From Streptoverticillium olivoreticuli subsp. olivoreticuli (GTDB lineage: Bacteria > Actinomycetota > Actinomycetes > Streptomycetales > Streptomycetaceae), in NCBI RefSeq assembly GCF_003391135.1, contig NZ_CP031455.1:372001-436000 (forward strand): 64,000 bases of DNA, written 5' to 3'. The translations under genes and the position numbers were made by a program. How positions within the stretch are numbered: position 1 is the first letter of the stretch; each line of letters starts with the position of its first letter. Below the pieces are notes generated by a model. The model made no database searches, was not told the DNA's origin, and was given only the letters and a program-made list of their open reading frames with translations. Shown here piece after piece: positions 8,983 to 17,110 of the stretch.

Positions 8983-9120
8983 TCAGCTTGCGAGCTCGGA
9001 CTCGTCCTCGGCGTTGCCGGAGCCGGCGCCTCCGCCGCCGGAACAGCCGCATGAGCACCGCTGGTCCGGCGAGAATTCAATCGGAAGAATTTCCGGCTTC
9101 ACCCATACGGGTTCCTTCAT
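8983..9120 (-). CDS. Candidate RiPP precursor peptide, Cys/Gly-rich core
   Basis: 45 residues from ATG 9120, with AGGAAGGGCACATC just upstream. The leader-like half is MKEPVWVKPEILPIEFSPDQ. The core-like half starts RCSCGCSGGGG, continues AGSGN and ends in an acidic tail (AEDESELAS). Three Cys alternate as C-x-C-x-C (residues 22, 24, 26) next to a tetraglycine. Cys-to-alpha-carbon thioether formation by SPASM enzymes needs such donors and acceptors. Position (first of the operon, next to the maturase, PqqD protein and exporter), size and ribosome site all fit a precursor. The product class and cleavage site are not known from sequence. Confidence 0.75.
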   Translation of the reverse strand: MKEPVWVKPEILPIEFSPDQRCSCGCSGGGGAGSGNAEDESELAS

Positions 9121-9311
9121 GATGTGCCCTTCCTCTCGGTGGCCCCAGCCGTCACCAGGCACCGCAGTGCTTCACCCGGTGCGGCCGGACAGCAGACAGC
9201 GAGGTGCTCGTCACGCTCGCAGATAGCCCGAACGGCAATGCCCAATCGTGAGGAAACAAGAAAGCTCGAAGCGATCAAAATGCGCGCCGGCCAGGTCAGC
9301 CCAGCGTGCAT
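9117..9311 (-). CDS. Small hypothetical protein translationally linked to the RiPP precursor
   Basis: 64 residues with one hydrophobic N-terminal stretch (ARILIASSFLVSSRLGIAV) and a Cys-Cys pair (LAVCCP). Its stop TGA overlaps the precursor ATG (ATGA), and the precursor ribosome site lies inside its last codons. No clear ribosome site precedes its own ATG at 9311. It may be a real membrane-anchored accessory protein, the remnant of a longer gene, or a chance frame. Confidence 0.35.
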   Translation of the reverse strand: MHAGLTWPARILIASSFLVSSRLGIAVRAICERDEHLAVCCPAAPGEALRCLVTAGATERKGTS

Positions 9312-9641
9312 GAATCGTCAGGTCAGTCTCTCACCGGGTCAACAGGGAGGTAGTTCTTCCGGAATTACCGCTGAACGGATTCGGCCAGAACAACACAGCT
9401 CTCTCGTCCCGCAGATACGCACCCAGCCCATAATTCGACCTTCCTGACCGGGCCTGGCGGACGAGGCGCGACAGACGTGTTCTCGGCCGACGAGATCGGG
9501 CGGTCGCGCATGTGTACGGTGATGCAGACAGGGCGGATCCCTGTGACGATGAACACGACCAGCAACGATCAAGGTGGTCGAAGCCTTTGCCCATGAATGA
9601 GGGGCGCGTTCGCATGCCATCCTCCCTTGTCAGAGTCCTGC
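9312..9641. other. Probable promoter region of the RiPP operon
   Basis: No convincing gene. Minus-strand open frames here lack codon bias. As the operon reads leftwards from 9311 or 9120, its promoter should lie in this stretch. No binding site could be assigned with confidence. Confidence 0.35.
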
Positions 9642-9843
9642 GGCGCCACTGCCTGGCTACCGCCCCCGCCAGCCGATCTGCCGGCCCTATCCTCGCTGGC
9701 CCAGGTGTTGGACCGGATCCCCGGTCCCCAACGCGTGCGGGGCCGCCGCTACCGGCTGGGGGCCATACTCGCTCTGCGCCTGCTCGCAGTCCTCGGCGGC
9801 GCCACAACACTGGCCGGGATCGCGCGGTTCGCGGATCTTCGTA
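9642..9843 (+). pseudogene. ISAs1-family transposase, N-terminal fragment
   Basis: The frame contains ADLPALSSLAQVLDRIPGPQ and then RVRGRRYRLGAILAL, LLAVLGGATTLAGIARFA, the typical N-terminus (DDE_Tnp_1-associated) of ISAs1 transposases. It breaks off exactly where the ISL3 transposase gene begins on the other strand. The rest of ISAs1 is not found beyond the ISL3 copy. Confidence 0.75.
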
Positions 9844-11143
9844 GGTGAGCGGTGCGGAGGTGTCCGCGGGCTCGGCGGGTGGTGACGCAGCGTGTGCGTA
9901 GGCGCTGGTTGGCAGCGTTGCGGAACCCGAAGGCGGCACGGGCGACGAGCTTGATCACGCGGTTGATGCCCTCGCTCTTGGCATTGCTGTGTCCGCTGTC
10001 GATGAACGCGGCGATCTCGGGCCACCAGCGGTCGACCGTGGTGGCGAGGGTGCGGACTTCGGGGATGTCGGCGTCCGCGCACCAGGTGAGAAACTTCCAT
10101 CGTGCGTGGTCGACTTGGTGCCGGTTGGCGCCGGTGCGGGCCAGGGCGAGAAGGTTGCGCAGGGACTCCTTGGCGATCCATGCGGTCAGCAGGGTTCGGC
10201 CGATCTTCCCTTCGGCCAGCAGCGGGTTCCACATCTTCGCGAACTGTTCGTCGGTGAGGTCCTCGCGGTTGCGCAGGAGTCGTCGGCGGGCCTTCCACTC
10301 GGGGTCGGTGGCGCGTCCGCGCCGACCCCGGATTTCGGCGGTGGTACGGCGCCGGACCAGGGACAGCATCTTGTTCGCGAGCTGCACGATGTGGAAGTGG
10401 TCGACCACGACGACGGCGTTCGGCAGGCCGGTGCGGATCGCGGCCCGGTAGGTGGCCGACATGTCGATGGCCACATGCCGGATGTTGTTGCGCGAGGTCA
10501 GGGGCGTGGTGGACAGCCAGGCCAGCACGTCGGCGACGGTGCGGCCCTCAACCTGGCCGAGCAAGCCACCGACACCGAGCGCGTCGACGAACCCGGTGTG
10601 CCACCGGTCCCGGACCAGCTGCCACTTGCCCGTTTCAAGGTCCTGCTCCCGGCGGGTCTCGTCGATGCCCAGCACCCCGACCTCGGGCAGCGGCGCTTCG
10701 ACGACCTCGTGGGCAACTGCCGGGAAGGCGTCCATCACCGTCGGCCAGGACAGACGCAGATCGCGGGCGGCCTGGATGACTGTGGAGCCGGCATCCCGTA
10801 TCCGATGTCCGGCCGTACTCCGTAGCCTCCCGGTCAGCCGGGCGCCGGCCGGGATCTGCGGAATCTGCTCGGTGAACGATGCGCGAGGACAGGTCGGCTC
10901 GCGGCAGAACCAGCGCCGCTTGTGCCAGAAGAACTCCAACCCGCGCTCCCCATAAGGGAGATCACGGGGCCGGGTGGTGGCGGATCCTTTCACCCGGGAC
11001 GCGAAGACCCCGCAGGCCGGGCAGGCCCGGGCCGAGACGTCCGCTGTGGCCAGGTGGACCCGGTGGCCACCGTCCTCGCACCGCTCGACCCGTATGACGG
11101 ACACCCCGTCGAGGTCCAGCAGCAAGGTCGTATCGTTGACCAA
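9749..11143 (-). CDS. ISL3-family transposase
   Basis: 464 residues from a TTG at 11143, no ATG being available nearby. An N-terminal zinc finger (CPACGVFASR and CREPTCPR) is followed by an HTH and the DDE core: GIDETRR, VAIDMSATYRAAI, VVDHFHIVQLAN and C-terminal GHSNAKSEGINRVIKLVAR. The core is complete. The natural C-terminus (TTRRARGHLRTAHLRR) lacks its own stop, so the frame runs about 30 codons into the neighbouring ISAs1 remnant. The element end was therefore probably clipped by a few bases. Confidence 0.88.
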   Translation of the reverse strand: MVNDTTLLLDLDGVSVIRVERCEDGGHRVHLATADVSARACPACGVFASRVKGSATTRPRDLPYGERGLEFFWHKRRWFCREPTCPRASFTEQIPQIPAGARLTGRLRSTAGHRIRDAGSTVIQAARDLRLSWPTVMDAFPAVAHEVVEAPLPEVGVLGIDETRREQDLETGKWQLVRDRWHTGFVDALGVGGLLGQVEGRTVADVLAWLSTTPLTSRNNIRHVAIDMSATYRAAIRTGLPNAVVVVDHFHIVQLANKMLSLVRRRTTAEIRGRRGRATDPEWKARRRLLRNREDLTDEQFAKMWNPLLAEGKIGRTLLTAWIAKESLRNLLALARTGANRHQVDHARWKFLTWCADADIPEVRTLATTVDRWWPEIAAFIDSGHSNAKSEGINRVIKLVARAAFGFRNAANQRLRTRCVTTRRARGHLRTAHLRRSANRAIPASVVAPPRTASRRRASMAPSR

Positions 11144-11210
11144 GCCCGTGGCTCCCCAGTGATCCTTCTGCGTAGAGAACAGAAATGATCACCCAGGACC
11201 ACGGGCGCCT
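9844..11210 (-). mobile_element. ISL3-family insertion sequence (approximate limits)
   Basis: The left limit is set where ISAs1 homology stops and ISL3 coding begins. The right limit is set just after the palindrome upstream of the transposase. No clear matching terminal repeats or target duplication were found, so the element may be damaged at one end. Confidence 0.5.
11144..11206. repeat. Imperfect 63-bp palindrome upstream of the ISL3 transposase
   Basis: Outer arms GCCCGTGG / CCACGGGC (11144-11151 and 11199-11206) enclose inner arms GTGATC / GATCAC with further partial pairing (CTTCTG / CAGAA). It could be the element end or a stem that shields the transposase start. Confidence 0.5.
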
Positions 11211-11260
11211 TGCATCCGGGACCGGCAACCACCCCGACTGTCACGGATTGTGACAGTCAG

Positions 11261-11515
11261 TCAGCGCACATGCCGACACACACCGCCCAAGTTCGAAGAC
11301 CCGGCAAACTCCTGCACCTGCCGCCCGGGCATCGGTTCCGCCGAGGCGCGTTCGTCGGCGAGCTGCTCACTCATCCGCTCAAGGACCCGTTCGGCTACGG
11401 CGAGTTCGTCCCACTCGGCCCGCATCTCCGCCAGCCGCTTGGCCGGCTGTTCTTCGAGTTCGTCCAGTTCCGCGCGCCGCGCGGTGATCCGTTCCAGCAG
11501 CTCGGGATCCAGCAT
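11261..11515 (-). CDS. Coiled-coil protein of the IS-associated Streptomyces type
   Basis: 84 residues from ATG 11515. The first 60 residues form one long charged helix (LLERITARRAELDELEEQPA, then ERVLERMSEQLADER). Relatives are small proteins encoded beside transposase genes in Streptomyces. The C-terminus after PMPGR looks altered, so this copy may be truncated. Function unknown. Confidence 0.45.
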   Translation of the reverse strand: MLDPELLERITARRAELDELEEQPAKRLAEMRAEWDELAVAERVLERMSEQLADERASAEPMPGRQVQEFAGSSNLGGVCRHVR

Positions 11516-11863
11516 GCACCGGATCGTAGAAGGCCTCCGGCCACAGCGAGCAGGAACCGGCGAGCCAATGTCGGCGGCCAAGGTCTTTTCCCACGTATGG
11601 CAGCCCATTCCCCACCTGCGGCCCCCGCGCGGCCGGTTGTGCTCCCCGCTCAGGAGCCGACGGATGCGCTCAGTGCGCGCCTTATGGACACCGCTGGCCA
11701 CCGCGCCGGGTGAGTGACGTGGGGACCGGTGGGTGATCGTCGCTGCTGGCGGAAGGAGCTCACGCAGTGGCGTGTCTTTTCGGATCTTCGGAGGTTAGTG
11801 CAAGCGGACCGCGCAGGGCGGTCCGCTTGGCTCAGGGATGCTCGAGGAAAGAGGCGGTTACCC
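11516..11863. other. Upstream region of the two-repeat secreted protein
   Basis: No supported gene. Only the ribosome site at about 11848-11856 (GAAAGAGG) of the following gene is recognised. Confidence 0.4.
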
Positions 11864-12256
11864 ATGGCTCGTGGCGGCAGGATCCTGGCCGTACTGGCAC
11901 TTTCGGCAATGACCCTGTGCGGAGGCAGAAGCGCCGCCTATGCGGACGGGGGCAAGGGCGCGGGCAATGAGGACATCGTCAGTGGTGTCCTGTCGGTGGT
12001 GGGCAGCAGCACCAGCACGGGGCACGCCAATCAGTGTGGAGCACCTATCGGCAGCGTGGAAGTGAAGTCGGTCTGTCGGGCCAGGCACGATCATGCCGAC
12101 CATGACCGGTCGGGCAGCGAGCGGGTGGACAGTGGGCTGCTGTCCAATGTCGCCGCCTGGAACGCGACCGGTCACAGCAACAACTGCGGAAACCCGAACG
12201 TCGCCGTGTTCAGCGACACCACCTGCATCACCGAGGACGTGCACCACGGCCGCTGA
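11864..12256 (+). CDS. Small secreted protein with two Cys-containing tandem repeats (chaplin-like)
   Basis: 130 residues from ATG 11864. A signal peptide ends near SAAYADGG (residue 28). The mature protein has two 32-residue repeats, 40-71 and 90-121, sharing the pattern SG-(V/L)-LS-x-V, TGH-x-N-x-CG-x-P and a closing Cys. The Cys spacing is identical (58/71 and 108/121). A His/Asp-rich linker (HDHADHDR) joins them. The CG-x and LS-V pattern recalls chaplin surface proteins of Streptomyces aerial hyphae, but the hydrophobic chaplin core is weak. A cell-surface role is an inference. Confidence 0.7.
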   Translation: MARGGRILAVLALSAMTLCGGRSAAYADGGKGAGNEDIVSGVLSVVGSSTSTGHANQCGAPIGSVEVKSVCRARHDHADHDRSGSERVDSGLLSNVAAWNATGHSNNCGNPNVAVFSDTTCITEDVHHGR

Positions 12257-12265
12257 CCCTCGGCC

Positions 12266-13381
12266 TCAGAACCTGCCGGACCGCCGGGGAAAGTAGTCCT
12301 CCAGCACGCCTTCACGATGGACGTCGAGCGTGGCGCAGTGCAGTCCGCCCCCGAAGGGGGCCACGTTCCAGAACGGCATCGGGACGACTTCGAAGCCCAG
12401 CCGGTCGAGCTGCTCCATCTGTGCGGTCTCGCTCGCTTCCACGCAGACGGTTGCGGGGTCCAATACCAGCACGTTCATCGACAGCCAGCGGCTGCATGCG
12501 GACAGCGGTGGTGGTGCCTCCCGGCCGGGGGTGGCTGCGTGGACGACCTGCCAGTCGTTGACTTTGAGATGGTGCAGCAGCTCCTCCTCGGCGGGCCGCT
12601 CGGCGCAGTGCAGAACCAGTCCCGGACGGAGCGGCACCCAGGTGGCGTCGATGTGCATGGGGTGCGCGTTGCCGAACGTCACTCCGTGCACACGGTGCTC
12701 CGGCAGGTGCTGTCGTAGCCAGCGGATCCCGGCCGCGTTCGTGGCGAGGGACTGCTGGACGAACAGGTCCTTGCCGCAGCGGGCGATGTCGGCGGCATCG
12801 AAAAGCGGCTCGGTCTCGGTCAGCACCAGCTCCCCGGCCCTGACCCGGGCAATCTGCGCCTCGTGCAGCAGGGCGTCGTACTCCTCCCAGAAGCCCGGCC
12901 GGTACGACGCCTCGGTCAGCCGGGGTTTGGGGGCCGCCTCCCAGCGCATGCCGGGGTCGGCGCGGAAGTAGGACTCGATCAACGGCCGGTGAGCCAGGTA
13001 CTCGAACCAGCGACTGCGAAACGACATGGTCGCCTCAAGCAGCTCGTTCCCGATCACCACCAGGACGTCCCGGACCGGCATGGCACCGAACATGCTCTGC
13101 TGCGACCACTCAGGGGTGGCGACCGGCCGACTGAAGTCCAACGGCCGGGGCCGGTCGACGCGGATCCCGCGCTCTTCGAGGACGCGGGCAAAGCCGTCCA
13201 ACTGCTCGTTCGCGGCAGCCGTCATCTCCTCGGGCAACGACCCGTACGTACCGCGCGGAAAACCGTGCTCCGGCCAGTCCCGGACGACCGCCGGCTCGGG
13301 AGCCTGCACCATGGTGCCGTCCGCCCGGCCGATGACGACATGCTTCAGCGGATCCCACTCGTTCCAGGAACCGACCTTCAC
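12266..13381 (-). CDS. Amidinotransferase (L-arginine:glycine/inosamine amidinotransferase family)
   Basis: 371 residues from GTG 13381, preceded by an AGGGGGAGG ribosome site. The catalytic residues of the arginine amidinotransferase fold are visible: HID (His243, Asp245) and the nucleophile Cys349 in GGGLHCATLD. EWDPLKHVVIGRA at the N-terminus is the family signature. Members move an amidino group from arginine to glycine (creatine pathway) or, in actinomycetes, to lysine or an aminocyclitol (StrB type). The acceptor cannot be told here, as no sugar or guanidino pathway genes are adjacent. It converges with the secreted two-repeat protein gene. Confidence 0.88.
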   Translation of the reverse strand: MKVGSWNEWDPLKHVVIGRADGTMVQAPEPAVVRDWPEHGFPRGTYGSLPEEMTAAANEQLDGFARVLEERGIRVDRPRPLDFSRPVATPEWSQQSMFGAMPVRDVLVVIGNELLEATMSFRSRWFEYLAHRPLIESYFRADPGMRWEAAPKPRLTEASYRPGFWEEYDALLHEAQIARVRAGELVLTETEPLFDAADIARCGKDLFVQQSLATNAAGIRWLRQHLPEHRVHGVTFGNAHPMHIDATWVPLRPGLVLHCAERPAEEELLHHLKVNDWQVVHAATPGREAPPPLSACSRWLSMNVLVLDPATVCVEASETAQMEQLDRLGFEVVPMPFWNVAPFGGGLHCATLDVHREGVLEDYFPRRSGRF

Positions 13382-13477
13382 CGAACCTCCCCCTGGTTTC
13401 CGCCCGGTGCGGCCCACTGCCCGAAGTAGGCAGCAGCGCAAGGCAAGTCTGACGTCTGCCCGGCCGCAGCACGAGAG

Positions 13478-13737
13478 GACAAGGCGGCGAAGGACGTGCT
13501 GCGGCGCCGACTACTGCTGATCCTGTTCGGGCTGGGCACGAACATGGGGATCAAGCGGGTCGCGGTAACCGGCAAGCACGGCGAGAGCGAGCCGACGCTG
13601 CGGCGGGTGCGGCACCTGTTCGTCAACCGCGCCAACATGCGCGCGGCCTTGCGCAAGCTGGTGAACGCCACCTTCGCCGTCCGGGATGAGATGTGGTGGG
13701 GCACCGGCACCGCGTGCGCCTCCGACAACCGCAAGTT
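13478..13737 (+). pseudogene. Tn3-family transposase, catalytic-domain fragment
   Basis: 86 residues: LLLILFGLGTNMGIKRVA, then HGESEPTLRRVRHLFV, NMRAALRKLVNATFAVRD and WWGTGTACASDNRK. This is the segment of TnpA that leads to the catalytic DS-F motif. It stops exactly at the GGGG of the left Tn3 terminal repeat at 13738 and lies outside that transposon. It therefore comes from another Tn3 copy or from a rearrangement. Confidence 0.8.
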
Positions 13738-13775
13738 GGGGTGCCGTTAACGAGCAGCCGACCAAGCGACAAGTA
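13738..13775 (+). repeat. Left terminal inverted repeat of the Tn3-family transposon
   Basis: Begins GGGGTGCCGTTAACGA and ends CAAGTA, 38 bp, the standard length of Tn3 ends. It pairs with 19086-19123. Confidence 0.88.
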
Positions 13776-14066
13776 ACCCGCCGGTAGCCTTCGGTTCGAA
13801 GAGGGCTCTGTTACGGGCGGTTTGCTCGGGTCTGGGCTGTGCGGGTGGTGGGCTCACACTCTCGGTGTGGCGGTGTTCGTTGGTCGGCTGGGGGCTGATC
13901 GGCGAGGAGGAACCGCCTTGGGACGGGACGCGAAGCGCGCGAAGCAGGCCTGGAGGGCAAGCGGAAGCGTGCGGCCGACAACAGCGCCGGGATGCCGCCG
14001 TTCCCGGGGGCGGAGATCGAACGGATCTGGCATGCCTGGAACCGGGCGATCGCGGCCGCTTGCGGA

Positions 14067-14613
14067 TCGCCTTCTTCAGACGCCCCAGATTCTTCGGCTC
14101 CTTTTGCGGCTCCGGCTCGGTGAACTTGATCGCCCCGCTCTTGCGCTTGCCGTCGATGGTCACCCACGGCAGCTTCGGCAGGGCCGTGTCCAGCGTGGAC
14201 AGGGCCTGGCGCATCTGCCGGTACAGCTCGGCCCGGACCTGCTCGGGCCGGCGCTCGTCGTGCCAGATCTCGTCGACCAGATGGGAGGCGAGCTTGATCT
14301 GGTCGGTGACCGAGCACTCGTGCCGGCCGGTCAGCTCCCTGATCTCGCTGCGGTGCCGCTTGGCCGTACGGGAGGTGAAGTCGTACAGCGCCATGTCTGC
14401 CGTTGGGACACCGACCTGGTTGGCCGCGTGGGCGACCGCGTCCGCGGGCAGCTCGATGCGGGTCTTGGGGAAGCGGCACCGGAAGGGCAGGAACTTCAGC
14501 TGGACGGCGAAGCCCAGGCGGGTGGCCCCGCTCTTGTTCCGCAGCCAGTCCAGCTCGTCGACGTTCAGCGTGAAGTGCTCGACCACCGCGTCCAGCCCAA
14601 GATCCCGCCCCAC
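14067..14613 (-). pseudogene. tnpA: Internally deleted Tn3-family transposase (tnpA)
   Basis: Read leftwards, the N-terminal DUF4158 DNA-binding part is intact (residues 1-130): VEHFTLNVDELDWLRNKSGA, FPKTRIELPADAVAHAA, YDFTSRTAKRH. It is then joined directly to a segment normally found several hundred residues further on (LPWVTIDGKRKSGAIKF, ending NLGRLKKAIRKR). After that the frame is junk to 13747. The DDE catalytic domain is missing. The orientation towards the left terminal repeat is normal for tnpA. Confidence 0.82.
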
Positions 14614-14705
14614 CGGGCCCGCCCCTTTCTCCGTGCCGTCCGACGCACCCGGGGTCGGCGGCGGGTTACCGCCGGTGTGCCGTGTGCGGTGTTCACTCGT
14701 TCAGC

Positions 14706-15161
14706 TCAATGAGGTGATCCACTTCCGGGCAACGGGCGGACATGATCAGAGATGAAGGGGGCCCTTCTTCCCGGTCGCGACCGGGCCGTCCCCTGCCAGC
14801 CGAGCGTGTCTGTGCTGGTCAGTGGGCCGACGGTGCTGTGTACCGGCGAGTTCGGTGTAACGCCTTCGCGTAGGGGCTTGCGGGACCTGCGCGCGCGGTG
14901 TGCGGCGATGCGGCAGGCCGGCCGGTCGAAGACGGCGTCGCGGCGGTGTCCGCGGCCTGGCAGGAAGCGGCGGCCGCACACGGGGCAGCGCACAGCGATC
15001 GCATCGGGGCCGTTGAGGATCATGTACAGCCCGATCGCGGCTCCCGCGCCCCAGCGGCGCCGGTCGCGTCGTGCCCGGCCCGTACATGAGAGGCCGCAGT
15101 AGATCGCCTCCGAGCGGGCAGCCGCCCGGATCGGCTCTCGGTACCACCGGCACCGGCGCAC
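14706..15161 (-). CDS. Zinc-ribbon type protein, Tn3 passenger of unknown function
   Basis: 151 residues from GTG 15161. Two Cys clusters resemble the CxxC...YCxxxC zinc ribbons seen in small actinobacterial DNA-associated proteins: EAIYCGLSC and CPVCGRRF...PACRIAAHRARR. The first cluster has Tyr where a Cys is expected (CRWYREP) and may be dead. The C-terminal 50 residues look non-homologous. It may be a decayed gene. Confidence 0.4.
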   Translation of the reverse strand: MRRCRWYREPIRAAARSEAIYCGLSCTGRARRDRRRWGAGAAIGLYMILNGPDAIAVRCPVCGRRFLPGRGHRRDAVFDRPACRIAAHRARRSRKPLREGVTPNSPVHSTVGPLTSTDTLGWQGTARSRPGRRAPFISDHVRPLPGSGSPH

Positions 15162-15390
15162 TCGACCGTCATGGATTCAGTGCCCCATTTGTGAGCCCGA
15201 CATGACAGGCCAGTCTGTCATCTGTCACGTGGACAGCGAATGATCGCCGTCCACCGTGCAGGCGGCGCTACCGTGCCGGACGCCGTCGAGCAGCGGGCGG
15301 GGCGATTACTGATCGGTTGCGGCATCCGCTCGGCTGTAGACACCATAGGAAAGTCCGGAGGGGGACTGCGTTGCGCTTCTCAAGGTGGTC

Positions 15391-16368
15391 ATGATGCGGA
15401 ACAAGATCGCTCTCGAAGAGCACTTCGGCGCCACCGACCCGGACATCGTGGGCCAGTCCGAAGAACACTTCACCCCCGAGACCTGGCCGGAAGCCCGCAA
15501 GCAGCTGCTGGACATCAACGACATCCGGCTGCGGAAGATGGATGCCCTGGGCATCGAGCGGAACATCGTCTCCCTCCTCGCGCCGGGTATCCAGAGCATG
15601 TACGACAGCAAGCAGGCCGTCGACTGGGCCGGCCGCCTCAACGACCACGCCGCCAAGCAAGTCGCCAAGCACCCCGACCGGTTCTCCAGCTTTGCCGCAC
15701 TGCCGATGCAGGACCCGGACGCGGCCTGCGCCGAGCTGGAACGCTGCGTGACCGACCTCGGCTTCGTCGGCGCCCTGGTCAACGGCTTCTCCCAGGTCGG
15801 CGACCCCGGCACCGCGGTCTACCTGGACGACAGGCGGTACTGGCCCTTCTGGGAGACCGTCCAGCGCCTCGACGTCCCCGTCTACCTGCACCCGCGGGAC
15901 CCGCTGGAGGACCAGCAGAAAATCTACGAAGGACACCCCTGGCTCCTCGGCTCCGCCTGGGCCTTCTCCGTGGAGACCGGCACCCACGCCCTGCGCCTGA
16001 TGGGCAGCGGACTGTTCGACACCTACCCCAAGGTCCAGGTCATCCTTGGCCACCTAGGCGAACTCCTGCCGTACAACATCTGGCGGACCGACCACCGCAT
16101 CCCGATGTCCCCGCGCGGGATCGCGGTGAAACAGAAGTTCGCGCACTACCTCCACCACAACTTCTACGTCACCACCAGCGGCAACTTCCACACACCGTCA
16201 CTCGCGGACGCCATCATCGAAATGGGCGCCGACCGCATCCTCTTCTCCACCGACTACCCCTTCGAATCCATGGAAGAAGCAGCGAACTGGTACGACGCCA
16301 TCGAACTCGGCGAACCCAACCTCCAGAAAATCGGCCGGGACAACGCCGTACGCCTGTTCAAGCTGTGA
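15391..16368 (+). CDS. Gamma-resorcylate decarboxylase-like amidohydrolase
   Basis: 325 residues from ATG 15391 (GTG 15385 or ATG 15394 are also possible). Full-length match to metal-dependent 2,6-dihydroxybenzoate decarboxylases of the amidohydrolase superfamily. Numbering from 15385: ALEEHF gives Glu11 and His13, YLHPRDP gives His169, LGHLGE gives His223 and FSTDYPFE gives Asp290. These are the metal-binding and catalytic positions of that enzyme. Family landmarks ALPMQDPDAA and GFVGALVNGFSQ are present. The enzyme reversibly removes CO2 from gamma-resorcylate to give resorcinol; related members act on other hydroxybenzoates. It is a Tn3 passenger and faces the resolvase and benzoylformate decarboxylase genes. 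Confidence 0.88.
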   Translation: MMRNKIALEEHFGATDPDIVGQSEEHFTPETWPEARKQLLDINDIRLRKMDALGIERNIVSLLAPGIQSMYDSKQAVDWAGRLNDHAAKQVAKHPDRFSSFAALPMQDPDAACAELERCVTDLGFVGALVNGFSQVGDPGTAVYLDDRRYWPFWETVQRLDVPVYLHPRDPLEDQQKIYEGHPWLLGSAWAFSVETGTHALRLMGSGLFDTYPKVQVILGHLGELLPYNIWRTDHRIPMSPRGIAVKQKFAHYLHHNFYVTTSGNFHTPSLADAIIEMGADRILFSTDYPFESMEEAANWYDAIELGEPNLQKIGRDNAVRLFKL

Positions 16369-16529
16369 GCCGGAACCGGGCTCAGGGCTTGGTCTCTGCG
16401 GTCGGCCGGACGACGTGCGGTTCCTGGACCTGCGCAGATCAGGCGGCTCGCGCCAGGCAGTACGGGGTGATGTCGCAGCGCGTGGCCGACAGGGCAAGCG
16501 CCCTCCCTTGGCCCGGTGGTACCCGGGGA

Positions 16530-17110
16530 TCACCGGTTGCCGCCTTCGAGCTGCGCGGGGATGCGGCTGGCCCGCAGCTCACGCAGGTCCGGGATGTGGT
16601 TGTAGAGCGTGCCCGGGGAGACGCCGAGCATCTTGGCGATCGCGGTGATGGAGTGCTCGGGGTTGGGCAGCAGGTCCCGGGCCATGTTGAGGATCTTCTC
16701 GTCGACCACGGTGGGCCGGCCGCCGACCTTGCCGCGGGCGCGGGCGGCGGCCAGGCCCTCGCGGGTGCCGGAGACGATGAGTTCGCGGATGAACTCCGCC
16801 AGGGCCGGCGAAGACGTGGAAGACGAGCCGGCCGCCGGGGATGGTGGTGTCCAGGTTTTCGTGCAGCGAGGTGAAGCCGATCTCGCGGCGGCGGAGCTCG
16901 GCCACCATGTTGATCAGGTCCTGGAGGGACCAGCCGTAGCGGCCAGGGCGGGGACCACGAGGGTGTCCCCGGCGTCGAGAAAGGCGTGGCATGCCTTGAG
17001 TTCGGGACGGAGGTCGTTCTTGCCGGACTTCTTGTCCGCAAAGATCTTCCGGCACCCGGCCGCCTTCAGGGCGTCGATCTGCCGGTCGAGTTTCTGTCCG
17101 CCGGTGGACG
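16530..17110 (-). pseudogene. tnpR: Serine resolvase/invertase of the Tn3 transposon, frameshifted
   Basis: The protein can be followed through three frames: STGGQKLDRQIDALKAAGCR, FADKKSGKNDLRPELKAC, then (frame change near 16938) GWSLQDLINMVAELRRREIG with FTSLHENLDTTIPGGRLVFH, then (frame change near 16803) ALAEFIRELIVSGTREGLA and the HTH tail GKVGGRPTV with ITAIAKMLGVSPGT. The stop is at 16530-16532. The first few residues, with the catalytic Ser region, are replaced by unrelated sequence. Two one-base shifts of opposite sign suggest either decay or paired sequencing errors. Confidence 0.85.

Noticed and set aside
8079..9122. Plus-strand open frame of about 350 codons across the radical SAM gene
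   Set aside because: It is the mirror frame of a gene with all catalytic motifs and shows low-complexity Arg/Gly/Pro composition.
9331..9939. Minus-strand frame upstream of the RiPP operon
   Set aside because: Low complexity and antisense to the ISAs1 remnant in its first third. No conserved motif.
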